DNA of 19,648 bases, from NCBI GenBank assembly GCA_965223435.1, contig CBDCWQ010000015.1, forward strand, positions 1 through 19,648, read 5' to 3'. A program made the translations under genes and the position numbers. Of the stretch, positions 1-9,106 are shown one piece after another. Positions within the stretch are counted from its first letter, which is position 1. Each line of letters starts with the position of its first letter. Origin of the DNA: CBDCWQ01 sp965223435. Its GTDB lineage: Bacteria > Myxococcota > Kuafuiibacteriia > Kuafuiibacteriales > Kuafuiibacteriaceae. The notes under the pieces are model-generated. The model ran no database searches, was not told the origin of the DNA, and saw only the letters and a program-made list of their open reading frames with translations.

Positions 1-1
1 C

Positions 2-1804
2 CAGACGCTGAAGCGTGAGGAGCGCGATAAGTTGGCCGCCTGCTTGGACTACACCATCAAAAACTTTGTGAAGTCTTTGTCTTTCAATGGACGCTCTTAT
101 CTCGGCACCCACTACTTCCCGAACAGCTTTTCCGATCCCTATATCGATGCCAGTGACGAGCAGGAAGCGCTGTACCATCTGGAGGCCACGACCGGTTTGA
201 TTTTGGGGCTTCGAAGGTTTGTGGATGCCAATCTAGGGAGGCCTGAAGCAACAGGGTTCAGCGACACTGCAGACGCGCTCTGGCAAAATATGCAGGCTTT
301 TGTTCGAGACCACGGATTCCCGTACTCGAGCCGCCGCATTCAAGACCTTATGACTCTTCTGCAATCCAGTACGGCGGTGATCTGGTACATCGACGTGTAT
401 GACGATGACGCTCTGCGTCGTGATCTTGACCGCCCCCTTCAAAACTATGCCCGCGGCGTTGATCCGGTCAGGCAGCGCGAGATCGTGGATGAAGCCTGGA
501 ACACGTTGCTCGAACGGGGTGGACTCACTGGTCCCCGTCCCCGATTTCGGCCCCATTTTATGCAAAGAGATGAAGATGGTCTCAGGGACCCTGGGTGGGG
601 CGTGTTTGAAGCCGAGGGCCCTCTTCAGAATTACCGGGTCCGCTTGGTCAGCAAGGAAGCGTGGAACCAGGTTGTGGAAACGACCACGCCGATTCACTTG
701 GCCGATGGGTCTTTGCCCTCGCCTCTGACCGAAGTGAGAGATGTTCCGGTCAATATCACCTCTTTAAACGTAGACGTGACCGCAATGCGGGTGACACTGG
801 GCTCTGAACATTGGCGGGCGGATCGATGGGCTGAGCCTGAGCAGGTTCGCTACAGCTTTTCTGGGAAAGTCGACGTCAGTCCGCTAGAGGGCGACTATCA
901 CATCATGCTGTCGATGATCGTCGAGGGCAAAGAATGGTTCGTCGGAGAAACCGAGTTTGATGATACGACCGGCGAATTTTCTTTCTCTTTTCAAAAGGGA
1001 GAACGAGGGTATCCGGGCCTGGGGGATGTGAATTGGAACGCGGCCACACCGAGGCCCGCCGGTACACCGGTTGCTCGTTTGATCTCACGCGAGCGGTCCA
1101 GGGATTTTGCCACTTCTTTGCCTCCAGCTTTGGAACAGGACGCAAGAGGTCCTTCGACGGGTGTGCGCGGCGCCGGCTTTTGGTCTTTTCAGCATCGATT
1201 TGCCGGAAAGTTTCAGCAGTACGAATTGCTTGATGTCTCTCGGGACCCCCCGAAAGTCATCGACAAGATATGGCACTACGAGCGGGGGCTGGTGTTTGGC
1301 TCGGCTCCCGAAGAGTTTCCGGACCCGGAGCCTTTGGTGTTCGCCCAGGATCAAGCGTGGGCTATACTGGCGGCCTCCACCCGTCCCCCCGAGTACGATC
1401 CGGACTACCTCGGCCAGGTTCCGTTGACGGAGCCGTGGGTGGACGGGCTCTTGCACATGCTGCAGGGCCTCCAAACACGAGGAGAGAAATACCTTCAGTT
1501 TTCCGTTTATCACCCTGGCGGACAACGGGCACGCCCTTGTGGACTATTACCATACGGGCACGCAGCTGCTTTCGGTCTACGCCCTGGCGCGGTACTTCAA
1601 GGCGCACGATCCCGAGAACCAGCACTACCGAGAAGCCGCCACTGTCCGGCTTGTGGAAGTGTTGCGCACCGTTCAACGGCTGTGCAGCCTGGAGTGGTCA
1701 AAGGGTCCCCTGCTAGGGGGCGTTGGGCGCCCGACTCATCTGGCCGGTTCTTTAGGGTTTTCGTTGCCCACTCCCGGCCATACATGGGACGTCCGCGAAG
1801 GTGA
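2..1804 (+). CDS. Giant protein of unknown family, N-terminal part (5'-partial, frameshifted)
   Basis: The frame is open from the first bases of the window, so the true start lies to the left; the TTG at 32 is only the first start-like codon. About the first 500 codons read as a sensible protein. Helical stretches at roughly residues 10-150 (motifs such as EALYHLEATTGLILGLRRF) are followed by a beta-rich part around residues 230-350. After about position 1500 this frame turns into arginine/proline-rich nonsense and stops at 1804. The plausible continuation (ITLADNGHALVDYY) is in the next frame. Deleting one T from the run at 1499-1502 joins the two into one frame of 1967 residues within the window. 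I do not recognise the family. The helix pairs resemble an alpha/alpha toroid such as those of glycan-active enzymes, but I see no catalytic motif, so this is only a fold guess. No signal peptide can be judged because the start is missing. Confidence 0.75.
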   Translation, partial: QTLKREERDKLAACLDYTIKNFVKSLSFNGRSYLGTHYFPNSFSDPYIDASDEQEALYHLEATTGLILGLRRFVDANLGRPEATGFSDTADALWQNMQAFVRDHGFPYSSRRIQDLMTLLQSSTAVIWYIDVYDDDALRRDLDRPLQNYARGVDPVRQREIVDEAWNTLLERGGLTGPRPRFRPHFMQRDEDGLRDPGWGVFEAEGPLQNYRVRLVSKEAWNQVVETTTPIHLADGSLPSPLTEVRDVPVNITSLNVDVTAMRVTLGSEHWRADRWAEPEQVRYSFSGKVDVSPLEGDYHIMLSMIVEGKEWFVGETEFDDTTGEFSFSFQKGERGYPGLGDVNWNAATPRPAGTPVARLISRERSRDFATSLPPALEQDARGPSTGVRGAGFWSFQHRFAGKFQQYELLDVSRDPPKVIDKIWHYERGLVFGSAPEEFPDPEPLVFAQDQAWAILAASTRPPEYDPDYLGQVPLTEPWVDGLLHMLQGLQTRGEKYLQFSVYHPGGQRARPCGLLPYGHAAAFGLRPGAVLQGARSREPALPRSRHCPACGSVAHRSTAVQPGVVKGSPARGRWAPDSSGRFFRVFVAHSRPYMGRPRR

Positions 1805-4800
1805 CTCGTTGATGCCTACGTTCTCGATTCGGGACCACTTTTACGCGCGTTTTGCCATTGCTGCGGTGTTGGATCTCGAAGGGGTGTCCAAGGCGGATAG
1901 AGCCTTTCTCGAGGAGATGCAGAGCCAGGTGCGGGAGGCGATGCACCGCCATTTTTGGGACCCAGACGAAGCGGGACGCCCTCTTGTTCTTCTGCGCGCA
2001 TTTCAGGATGGGACGAGCGCGCCCTTTGAGGGCACCGGTACGAGTGCGGAGGCTGCAGCGTTGTTTGCCTGGCTTTTGGTCACCGACGGCCAGGCAGATA
2101 GTCCCCTTGGCCAGCGTTCGCTGGCCCTCTTGGCCCAGCATTGGCCGGTGGGCCCACCAGAGCCCATGCTCACCCTTCGGCAGGACCTGGCCGACCCGAC
2201 GTGGATGACGCAGCTCATTCTCCGAGGACTCGCGGGTACGGATCCGCGCCTGAGTGCGCTTGGGTGGCAGGAACATCGCCGGCTCGCCCAGCGCAATCCA
2301 AAGACGGTGGCAGAACTGGCACAGCTTCAGATCCTCATTCAACCGTCGGGCGTATTCGGGATAGAGGCCTCGCCTATGTTTGGATCCAACGCCTCCCCGA
2401 TGTCTTCCCGTCTGGATGAAGGGCGTCCGGTTGGGGATGAAACCATCGCGCGTTCACGACTCGGTCGGCGTTATCGGGAGACCTTGGGGGCGCTCCTCAT
2501 GTCGGATGATCGGGCCGACACCTTCGACCCCTTGCTTCATCGGCTGGTACGGCTTCGTTTCGTGTACCACCAGCATGTTCAGGGCGTACCGAGTCATCAC
2601 TGGCCGCGGCTTTTCGCGTACGAGATTTATGCCGATGCGCTTTTGGAAACCGTGCATCACCTCAATCATTGGTGCGAAGGTATGTCTGAGTTTTCCGATG
2701 TCGACTCCACGGCGCACCTGGGTGTCGGCTGCGAGGATGTCGAGCAGGCCTTTGGTGCCCTGCTTCAACAGCGTTTGGGGGGCAGGACCGCCGGCGACCC
2801 GGTGCCTGAAATAGATCGTCAAGATGATGCCTTCGAACTTTTGCACTTGGCTTCAGTCATCGAGGCCAAAGGCACGACAGTCGACGACGGCCACGTCTAT
2901 TTCGGGAACCTGGATACCGTATCCGGGAACGCCCCGCCGCGTTCTTCATACACCCACTTGGTCCCCGTTGAGGCGAGCCCTGGGGTGGGTGGGGGTGACC
3001 GCGCTTTGGAGGTTCGCGTGGCGCTTCGGGCTCGATGGGTGGGGGCGGTTCGAAGCGCTGCGGGTGAAGGCGCGTCGGTCTACAACCTTGAAGGTGTGGA
3101 CCTTGTCTCGGTGTTCAACCCTCTGTCGCCAGACTATTGGACTCGGGCGGCCATCGAGTACAGAACCCTGTTACGCGACGAAACGTCCTTGACCATCCTA
3201 GGCCATGGCCTTGGTCGCGGCCCGGTCCCGGGACCCGCCTCAGAGCATAGAAGCAACGTCGAAGGGTCGCAGAACATCCGTGAGCTTCGGCGTTTCATCA
3301 ATCGAACCTACGGCGGCGACTTGACGACCGCTGCGGTCCGATCCGGCCTCAGTGAGATGCTCGTCCACCACATGATGCTGAGCGGTGAGGTTCCTCGAGG
3401 TGCTTTTTTGAAGATGGCTCGGGCCGCGCGATTGTCTCCTGAGGAGGTTGAGAAAGCCGAAGCCCTGTTTCACTTTGCCCCTGACGTTGATCCCGCGGGG
3501 GGCACGCCCATGGCCCTCGATTCGTTTGTGCTTCACGTTTACTTGGCGCAGCTCGGCGATGTTTTGGAGAGCCCGTGGTTGCCCAGGATGCGACGCGGCG
3601 AGCATTGGGTTCCCGACGACCGTCGTGGGCTCCGCTCCGGGCTCTCCACTATTGCGAGTCTGGTTCCTCGCGGCCCGGTGAGGCTGAAGGGCGGAACGCA
3701 GGCGCTCAAGGTGCTCTCAAAAAAACTGGATAACCTCCTCCTTCTTCCACCGGAGCTGTCGGCGGCGGTGGCCGCCCTTCCTTCCGCCCTTGCCTACGCG
3801 GGGAGTTTCGGGCTGGAGGTCGACGCGGGGCTTCTCACGATGTTTGTCAGCAGCCAAACGCCTTCACCGGAGTATTGGGAACCCGTAGGCTGGGTTCGCG
3901 GTGAAGATTTGCTGGCGCCCTTTGGGACCTACCTGAAAGATGAGGAAGAGATTCGGTCGACGGTACCGATTTACGCTTCCGCTGATTTTATCGAAAATCC
4001 GTTGATCAGCCCGACGGCCCTCTTTGAGGATCGCAAGATCTACCGTCTTACCATTGACCTTTTGGGCTTCGAGACCCCTGGTTTTGGTACCACCGGCGTT
4101 CTTGATTTTGATGATGGGGCAGCCTTTTTGGTGCACGCGCTCCGGAGCGACCATCCCCGATCCGCCATTGTCGAGGCTTCTACCCGCAGTCACCCAAGGT
4201 GGCAACGCGCCTCTGAATGGGCATCGTCGTTGCCCGAAGAGGTCCGGGAGATGTTCCTCTTTTGGGTCGAACTCAGCATTCGGAGCGAGTTGACCTGGGA
4301 GCAGGCCGAGCGTGTCGTTCGGGATCCGGTCTTCTACCGGTTGGGCGAGGGCCTGGGCGTGCGAAGCTACACGGCGAGTCCTCCCGTGGGCGACGAAAAA
4401 GAGCCACCCGAAGACGAACCCGTGGCACCCAAGAAGCCGTTTGTGCCGGTTACGGTGTCCGCATCATTCGTCATGGGTGGCCCTCCAGGGCCTCTGACAG
4501 GCGATGGGTACAGCTACCCCGCGCGCTACAGCCTCGAAGAAGTGGTGAAGAGAACCGGCGCCTTCTACTACGGCCAATGGATCAAGAACATCAAAGAAGC
4601 GATCGGCCTTTCTACACCACCGGAACAGCAGTTCGAAAAGCTTGTCCTTCCGAATGAAGAGGCAACCCTCAAAAGACGCGGTGTTTCCGTCGAGGATATC
4701 AAGTCACGCCTCGCCGGTGCACATGACCTGGCTGACACCGCCGATGCCCCAACCGTATTTGGCGTTCACGCACCGAGTGCTGTCTGGTACACTGGTCGAT

Positions 4801-5906
4801 CAAATTTTCACGAGATAGGCGACAAGTTGCGCAAGACATACGACACCAACAAGGAGGCCTACCCTTCGGAAGCCTACGGGCCGTGGCAGTGGGCGCTGCT
4901 GTTTGGCCACGGCAAGCAATACGGGTTGGTCCATTGGGCCGAGGAAGTGTTTGGGCCATCCGTTCGGCCCACGTACGGGCCCAAGGGGATGGAGCAGCGC
5001 TCGAAAATCCCCGGCCCGGTTTGGATCGAGACCGTCGAGTCTGACACCTTCAATGGTGCAACCGGTGCCGTCTTTCAGTTACGGTACGCACTAGACCAGC
5101 CGAGCCCATTTTTTCGCCTCAGTGATGTTCACGGGTCCTCTGGCTGGTTCGGTTCACAGCTTGCACCAAACTGTAGCACCTGTGCCGTATCGATCTCCAA
5201 CAAGAACGCCATCGCGATCGTTGAGGCTATCCAGGAGCAATTCGACAGCGTCGTTGGACAGGGCGTTGAAGTGTTGGATCAGGCGTTCTCAAAGCAAAAA
5301 ACGCTGGACCTTCGGTATGAGGTAAAGCGGGATCCCGATCGCGCTTTTACTTACGCCGTGGGAACACTCGGTCCCGCGCTTTTCGGAGACGCCGTTCATC
5401 TTCGTTTCATTCCGGAAACGGTCATTCAAAAAAATGGCGGCGTCGGATTTCAAGCCACGGCCATCCGAATTTATGTGAACTCAAAGCAATGGCGGGTGAC
5501 GGGTATCGTACCCAAAAAAGTGTTTAAAGAGGGGGGACCCTTCACCTATGCGGATGTGGAGGGACGTCAAATCGACCTTGTCTCTTATTTCGACTTTCTC
5601 AGAAGAGCGGAAAAAGCGTTCGACGACGCAAACCAACCCATCTTGGCTCGCCGGAGCACCGAGCAGGGCTTCAACCCCATTGACGCGGTGATCAAAGAAG
5701 CGGTCCAAGACCCCGACCCGAGCGCCTTTTACGTTCCGTTAATCTCCGGACCCAAGACTGTTGAAATCGTTCGGTTCTCCCGTGCGGACGGGAAGCCGCA
5801 TGGGTTTTCCAATGCGATGCCCTATATCGGTCACGAAACCGGTACCGATCCTTGGCTCTTGAGCATCCCCGTGGGCCTTCGAGGGATCGAGTTTCGGCGC
5901 GAATAA
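1539..5906 (+). CDS. Giant protein of unknown family, C-terminal part (continuation after frameshift)
   Basis: This is 1455 codons of uninterrupted, well-composed protein. The GTG at 1539 is not a convincing start: the same frame reads sensibly upstream to about 1500 and joins the preceding fragment after removal of one T, so it is most likely the main body of the same gene. Residue numbers below are for the joined product. Helical pairs at about 510-740 (VDYYHTGTQLLSVYALARYF, EGTGTSAEAAALFAWLL) continue the toroid-like pattern. A charged, proline-rich linker at about 1464-1481 separates a C-terminal region of about 490 residues. That region has a CxxC pair at 1724/1727 and is rich in aromatic residues. 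No membrane segment, protease, kinase or toxin motif was recognised. It ends 26 bp from the convergent lipoprotein gene, with no clear terminator. Function is unknown. Confidence 0.8.
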   Translation: MDYYHTGTQLLSVYALARYFKAHDPENQHYREAATVRLVEVLRTVQRLCSLEWSKGPLLGGVGRPTHLAGSLGFSLPTPGHTWDVREGDSLMPTFSIRDHFYARFAIAAVLDLEGVSKADRAFLEEMQSQVREAMHRHFWDPDEAGRPLVLLRAFQDGTSAPFEGTGTSAEAAALFAWLLVTDGQADSPLGQRSLALLAQHWPVGPPEPMLTLRQDLADPTWMTQLILRGLAGTDPRLSALGWQEHRRLAQRNPKTVAELAQLQILIQPSGVFGIEASPMFGSNASPMSSRLDEGRPVGDETIARSRLGRRYRETLGALLMSDDRADTFDPLLHRLVRLRFVYHQHVQGVPSHHWPRLFAYEIYADALLETVHHLNHWCEGMSEFSDVDSTAHLGVGCEDVEQAFGALLQQRLGGRTAGDPVPEIDRQDDAFELLHLASVIEAKGTTVDDGHVYFGNLDTVSGNAPPRSSYTHLVPVEASPGVGGGDRALEVRVALRARWVGAVRSAAGEGASVYNLEGVDLVSVFNPLSPDYWTRAAIEYRTLLRDETSLTILGHGLGRGPVPGPASEHRSNVEGSQNIRELRRFINRTYGGDLTTAAVRSGLSEMLVHHMMLSGEVPRGAFLKMARAARLSPEEVEKAEALFHFAPDVDPAGGTPMALDSFVLHVYLAQLGDVLESPWLPRMRRGEHWVPDDRRGLRSGLSTIASLVPRGPVRLKGGTQALKVLSKKLDNLLLLPPELSAAVAALPSALAYAGSFGLEVDAGLLTMFVSSQTPSPEYWEPVGWVRGEDLLAPFGTYLKDEEEIRSTVPIYASADFIENPLISPTALFEDRKIYRLTIDLLGFETPGFGTTGVLDFDDGAAFLVHALRSDHPRSAIVEASTRSHPRWQRASEWASSLPEEVREMFLFWVELSIRSELTWEQAERVVRDPVFYRLGEGLGVRSYTASPPVGDEKEPPEDEPVAPKKPFVPVTVSASFVMGGPPGPLTGDGYSYPARYSLEEVVKRTGAFYYGQWIKNIKEAIGLSTPPEQQFEKLVLPNEEATLKRRGVSVEDIKSRLAGAHDLADTADAPTVFGVHAPSAVWYTGRSNFHEIGDKLRKTYDTNKEAYPSEAYGPWQWALLFGHGKQYGLVHWAEEVFGPSVRPTYGPKGMEQRSKIPGPVWIETVESDTFNGATGAVFQLRYALDQPSPFFRLSDVHGSSGWFGSQLAPNCSTCAVSISNKNAIAIVEAIQEQFDSVVGQGVEVLDQAFSKQKTLDLRYEVKRDPDRAFTYAVGTLGPALFGDAVHLRFIPETVIQKNGGVGFQATAIRIYVNSKQWRVTGIVPKKVFKEGGPFTYADVEGRQIDLVSYFDFLRRAEKAFDDANQPILARRSTEQGFNPIDAVIKEAVQDPDPSAFYVPLISGPKTVEIVRFSRADGKPHGFSNAMPYIGHETGTDPWLLSIPVGLRGIEFRRE

Positions 5907-5932
5907 GTTGGTCAGCTTGTCGGCTTCTACGA

Positions 5933-7858
5933 CTACTCTACCCGCCTCGAAAGAGACCACGTGTGGATATCGGTGGCGCAAGATCGAGACGCGGTGGCGC
6001 ACCCCGCGCTCACAATCTGGTCCCCTACCATGACGATACTGAGGGGCTTGATGGAGACATCTTCTTCGTTTGGGCTTCCTAGCTTTAAGACTTCTGCCCA
6101 TCCCTTTTCATCTTGGGCGAAAACATAGAGGTTGCTGATGTCACTTGCGAGAAGCGTCCCCTGGGAAAAGAAAAACCGTTGACTGAAGCTGCGTTCGTCG
6201 GTGGGACTTTCTACTTTGGTCCGCTCCGTTGTGCCTTCGGCGCTTTTCGAAAACAAATAGATCTCACCGAGCCTGCTCGAATGGAAGGGTTTGGGAGACG
6301 AGGCGATGATCGTATCTTGGGCGATTTGGACCCGTTCACCGAGTGCGCCGAGGCCGATGGGGTCCGAAGCCACAAACCGTTTGTGTTGTTTCCAGCGCGC
6401 ACCATCGTATTCAAAAACATATAAAGCGCCGGCGCCAGAAGCTCCAGACACGTTCTCCCCGCTTGCCCCTACGACGAGGGTTTGGTCCGAGGCATCCAAG
6501 GACTTGCCAAAAAGTTTTGTGCGTTCCGGCTGGTCTGGGATCAGCGCAGTTTGAATCGACCAGGATGTCGAAGTTCGCGTAAACGGGAGGACCACACCAG
6601 CGGATCCGAAGAGCCTCGAGGACACGTGAGGCGCGCCCACAAGGGCTCCGGTGGCATGAAGGGCAACCGAAAACCCAAACAGGGCGTTGCCATTCAATGA
6701 GGGTTCGTCCGGTCCTGAAAGCGTTGTTTCTTCCGTCCAGACGTTGTTCTCCTTGCGGTAGACGTAGGCCGTGTTGGACCCTGGACTCCCCACAATGATG
6801 CGTTCGTTCAGGATGTCTACACTGAAGCCGAATCTTTCGGACTCCGCATCGCCTTGCAAAAGGGTTCCCTCATCCCAGCCATGCGCGTCTCGAGCGAAGA
6901 CGACGGCCTGATTGCCCTGGGGCGCGCCCACCACCAAGTGGGTCCCGTCATAGGCCATCGCTTCGCCAAATGACGCCACATCTCGAAGGTCCGGATGGCT
7001 GAACACGAAGGAAGGTGTGAGGGTGTGGCGGATGCATGGTCCGTCGGCGCCGGTGGTGCTGGTGGCGGTGGTGCTGGTCTCGCACAAGCTTTCCCAAGCG
7101 CACATTGGGCGGTCGGTCTCACAGAGCAAGGGATCTTGTTGGGGCACGGGTTCGGTGTTTTCTGGAGGGGGCTTGGGCTCAGGGCTACCCAGTGGACTCT
7201 CGTACTGGTGGTTGGAGATTGTGGGACAAAACGCGTTGGGGTCGGCCACCGATAGCATGGTTTGGGCGGTGAGTAGGTCTGGGAGTTTGAGGATTGTGTT
7301 TCGCACTGCGGATGGTTTGAGCTCCCCGGCCGAGGTGAGGTCGTACTTGAACCGTATTTCCATGAGGCATCCTTGGTGCTCGGCGGTCTCGCCTTGGTCA
7401 GCCTGAAAGCACGAGGCTTCCTCTTCGGTCAGCGGCAGGCAGTCGTCGCCTTCGGTGACAAAGAGACGGGCGCTTAGGGTGTTGGGGACGGATTCGGGAT
7501 GGACAAAACGAACGCCTTGAATGCCTGTTTCGCTGGGGCATTCAGGATGGCTGTTCCATTCGGTGGGACTACACGAACCGCCAAGACAAGTCGCCGGCCA
7601 CGTGCCGACCAACGGGCAAACCGCATCCTCGACGGCCAGACAGAGTGAAGGTTCGGCGACCGAAAGCCCCTCGAGGTCGGCCAGGCATCCTTGAATGTCC
7701 GGTTCGAGCAGCGGAATGGCCAGCGCGGGCTGGTCCTCAAAAGTGGGCGTGCACGCCAAGAACCAAAGGGGAAGCCCGGCGAAAAAAAATGAGGGGCGGG
7801 CGAAAAAAAAGCCTGCGAAGGCGGTCGAGGTCCGAGGCCTTAGCTTCGATGAATCCAT
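5933..7858 (-). CDS. FG-GAP (integrin-alpha-like) repeat lipoprotein
   Basis: This is a 641-residue protein, probably anchored in the outer membrane. The ATG at 7858 is chosen because GGAG at 7868-7871 sits 9 nt upstream and because the product then begins with a basic N-terminus, a phenylalanine-rich core and a lipobox-like FLAC with Cys36. Phe at -3 makes this lipobox non-canonical. Residues 50-277 are cysteine-rich, with a proline/glutamate stretch near 225-242. From about 297 to the end there are five or more repeats beginning FG or LG and containing VVGAP-like turns (near 297, 343, 394, 450, 507). This is the FG-GAP pattern that folds as a beta-propeller and often binds ligands or partner proteins. 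It starts 17 nt after the PEGA gene stop, so the two form an operon, probably under the sigma54 promoter at 8946-8961. The same frame extends upstream to 8164 but lies inside the PEGA gene. Ligand unknown. Confidence 0.85.
   Translation of the reverse strand: MDSSKLRPRTSTAFAGFFFARPSFFFAGLPLWFLACTPTFEDQPALAIPLLEPDIQGCLADLEGLSVAEPSLCLAVEDAVCPLVGTWPATCLGGSCSPTEWNSHPECPSETGIQGVRFVHPESVPNTLSARLFVTEGDDCLPLTEEEASCFQADQGETAEHQGCLMEIRFKYDLTSAGELKPSAVRNTILKLPDLLTAQTMLSVADPNAFCPTISNHQYESPLGSPEPKPPPENTEPVPQQDPLLCETDRPMCAWESLCETSTTATSTTGADGPCIRHTLTPSFVFSHPDLRDVASFGEAMAYDGTHLVVGAPQGNQAVVFARDAHGWDEGTLLQGDAESERFGFSVDILNERIIVGSPGSNTAYVYRKENNVWTEETTLSGPDEPSLNGNALFGFSVALHATGALVGAPHVSSRLFGSAGVVLPFTRTSTSWSIQTALIPDQPERTKLFGKSLDASDQTLVVGASGENVSGASGAGALYVFEYDGARWKQHKRFVASDPIGLGALGERVQIAQDTIIASSPKPFHSSRLGEIYLFSKSAEGTTERTKVESPTDERSFSQRFFFSQGTLLASDISNLYVFAQDEKGWAEVLKLGSPNEEDVSIKPLSIVMVGDQIVSAGCATASRSCATDIHTWSLSRRVE
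7778..7810 (-). repeat. Twin GGCG(A)8 direct repeat in lipoprotein signal sequence
   Basis: On the + strand a 12-base unit, GGCG followed by eight A, occurs at 7778-7789 and again at 7799-7810. The 21-bp period keeps frame. On the coding strand the units encode the two FFFA blocks of the lipoprotein signal peptide. Both poly-A tracts are in frame here, so the gene reads through. Confidence 0.8.
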
Positions 7859-7875
7859 GGGATGGCGCTCCAAGC

Positions 7876-8880
7876 CTAAAACGCGAAGGCCGCGTGGGGA
7901 CCGCGGTCCCCGGCCCAGTACAAAGGTCGTTCGTAGTCGGTCAAGGTTGGCAGAATCCACAACACGAGCGCCGTCAATGCCCCTGCGCCGGATAGGGCGT
8001 ACGCAACGTTGGCTCGCGTCGCTTGTCGGCGCGCGCCCTCTTGGCGTTGAACGCGAAGGGTCGGATGGGTGGTACGGTTCGCTTCGTCGGTTCGGATGTT
8101 GGCTGAAACCGAAAACGCAATGCCTACAGCCAAAGAAGTGGCAGACACCCCGACCGCGGTCCAAAAAGGCCAGGTGGCCGGGCGATCGCGGTCGATGTGG
8201 ACGTGGGCCGACGATTGTTCTCGGGCCGAAGCTTGGGCCGGCTTGGCTTTGAGCATGGGTGCAGCCAGGGGTTTGGGGACCAGCTCAATTCTGAGATGAA
8301 TCGGCTTTTGGGGTTCGATGTCGAAGTGACGGCTGGCACTTTCGTGGCCCGGCAGGGTGACTCGGAGCATGTAGGAACCCGCCCACTGCTCTGTCGATGA
8401 GGGCGTCTTGCCCAGTTCGTCCTCGTTGAGAAACACCGTTGCCCCCGTAGGCACGGACTCCACGTTGACCTCGGCGACACACTGTTGGCGGAGTGCGTCG
8501 AAGGTATCTTTGGCGGCGGCGCTCATTTCACAGTGCTGACAGACCGCGAAGAACCGGTCATAGGTGCTTAGGGCCTCCTGGCAGCGTCCCATCCGTTGCC
8601 CGTAGACCAGGGCGATATTGAGCAAAAACGTAGGATGCGGGAAAGCACGATAGGCGCGTTCGAAAGCCTCGATGCCGAGCTGCAGGTTGCCCGACCTGAT
8701 GGCTCGAAAAGCGTCTCTTTTGTGCCGTTCTGCTTCCGCTTGTTTTGCTTTCTTGGAGCGCGGGAGTTGGCTCCGAATCCTTGGTTGGTCGGCCAGCGCC
8801 TTGCGGGCGATCAGCGGCCCCAGTCCCATCACGCCGATACAGACGGCAAGTCTCAGCTTTTGTCTTCTCTGCCCCATCAT
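7876..8880 (-). CDS. PEGA-domain, TPR-like membrane protein
   Basis: The product is 334 residues from the ATG at 8880; the next codon, 8877, is also ATG. The frame is open further upstream to 9162, but this start places a classic signal sequence (RRQKLR, hydrophobic core, ALA cleavage near residue 30) at the N-terminus and leaves the sigma54 promoter outside the gene. Residues 50-115 look like tetratricopeptide helices (GNLQLGIEAFERAYRAFPHPTF). Cysteines at 100, 114, 117 and 134 may form disulfides or a metal site. Residues 136-202 match a PEGA domain (VNVESVPTGATVFLNEDELG), a small beta fold found next to bacterial kinases and envelope proteins. Two hydrophobic segments follow at 238-258 and 293-311. 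It is the first gene of an operon with the FG-GAP lipoprotein. Known relatives are mostly uncharacterised; a role in envelope assembly or sensing is inference. Confidence 0.85.
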   Translation of the reverse strand: MMGQRRQKLRLAVCIGVMGLGPLIARKALADQPRIRSQLPRSKKAKQAEAERHKRDAFRAIRSGNLQLGIEAFERAYRAFPHPTFLLNIALVYGQRMGRCQEALSTYDRFFAVCQHCEMSAAAKDTFDALRQQCVAEVNVESVPTGATVFLNEDELGKTPSSTEQWAGSYMLRVTLPGHESASRHFDIEPQKPIHLRIELVPKPLAAPMLKAKPAQASAREQSSAHVHIDRDRPATWPFWTAVGVSATSLAVGIAFSVSANIRTDEANRTTHPTLRVQRQEGARRQATRANVAYALSGAGALTALVLWILPTLTDYERPLYWAGDRGPHAAFAF

Positions 8881-8945
8881 ATTCCGATCCCACTCAGGTG
8901 CCTCCGGGTCAAACCGTGGTCGCGCCGTTCTCTGGATGCCGTAGC

Positions 8946-8961
8946 AGCAATGTTCATGCCA
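8946..8961 (-). promoter_or_regulatory. Sigma54 (-24/-12) promoter of the PEGA-lipoprotein operon
   Basis: Read on the - strand, the site is TGGCATGAACATTGCT, preceded by C. Against the sigma54 consensus YTGGCACGrNNNTTGCW the only mismatch is T for C at the sixth base of the TGGCAC block. The spacing of the invariant GG and GC (10 bases between) is correct. The predicted transcription start is near 8935, giving a leader of about 55 nt before the PEGA start at 8880. The window also encodes a sigma54 activator (11074-12213). Confidence 0.75.
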
Positions 8962-9106
8962 GTTCCGGTTTATCGTCTTGGTCATCACGATCTCCGGGCG
9001 GAACCGCTTGAGGCTCTGCTTTGTGAGACCGTCCATCGCGTCCTGTTCTGGAAGGACTGCTGCTCTGGGTCTGGGGTTTGCCCTGGGATCGTTCTGGCCC
9101 CGACCC

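Noticed and set aside
7859..8164. Upstream extension of the lipoprotein frame to 8164
   Set aside because: It runs inside the PEGA gene in another frame, reads as Arg/Pro-rich nonsense, and would destroy the signal peptide that begins at 7858 behind a good GGAG.
9067..9082. Second sigma54-like site on the + strand before the zinc-ribbon kinase
   Set aside because: GG and GC have correct spacing and TTGC is present, but the TGGCA block is absent; too weak to call.
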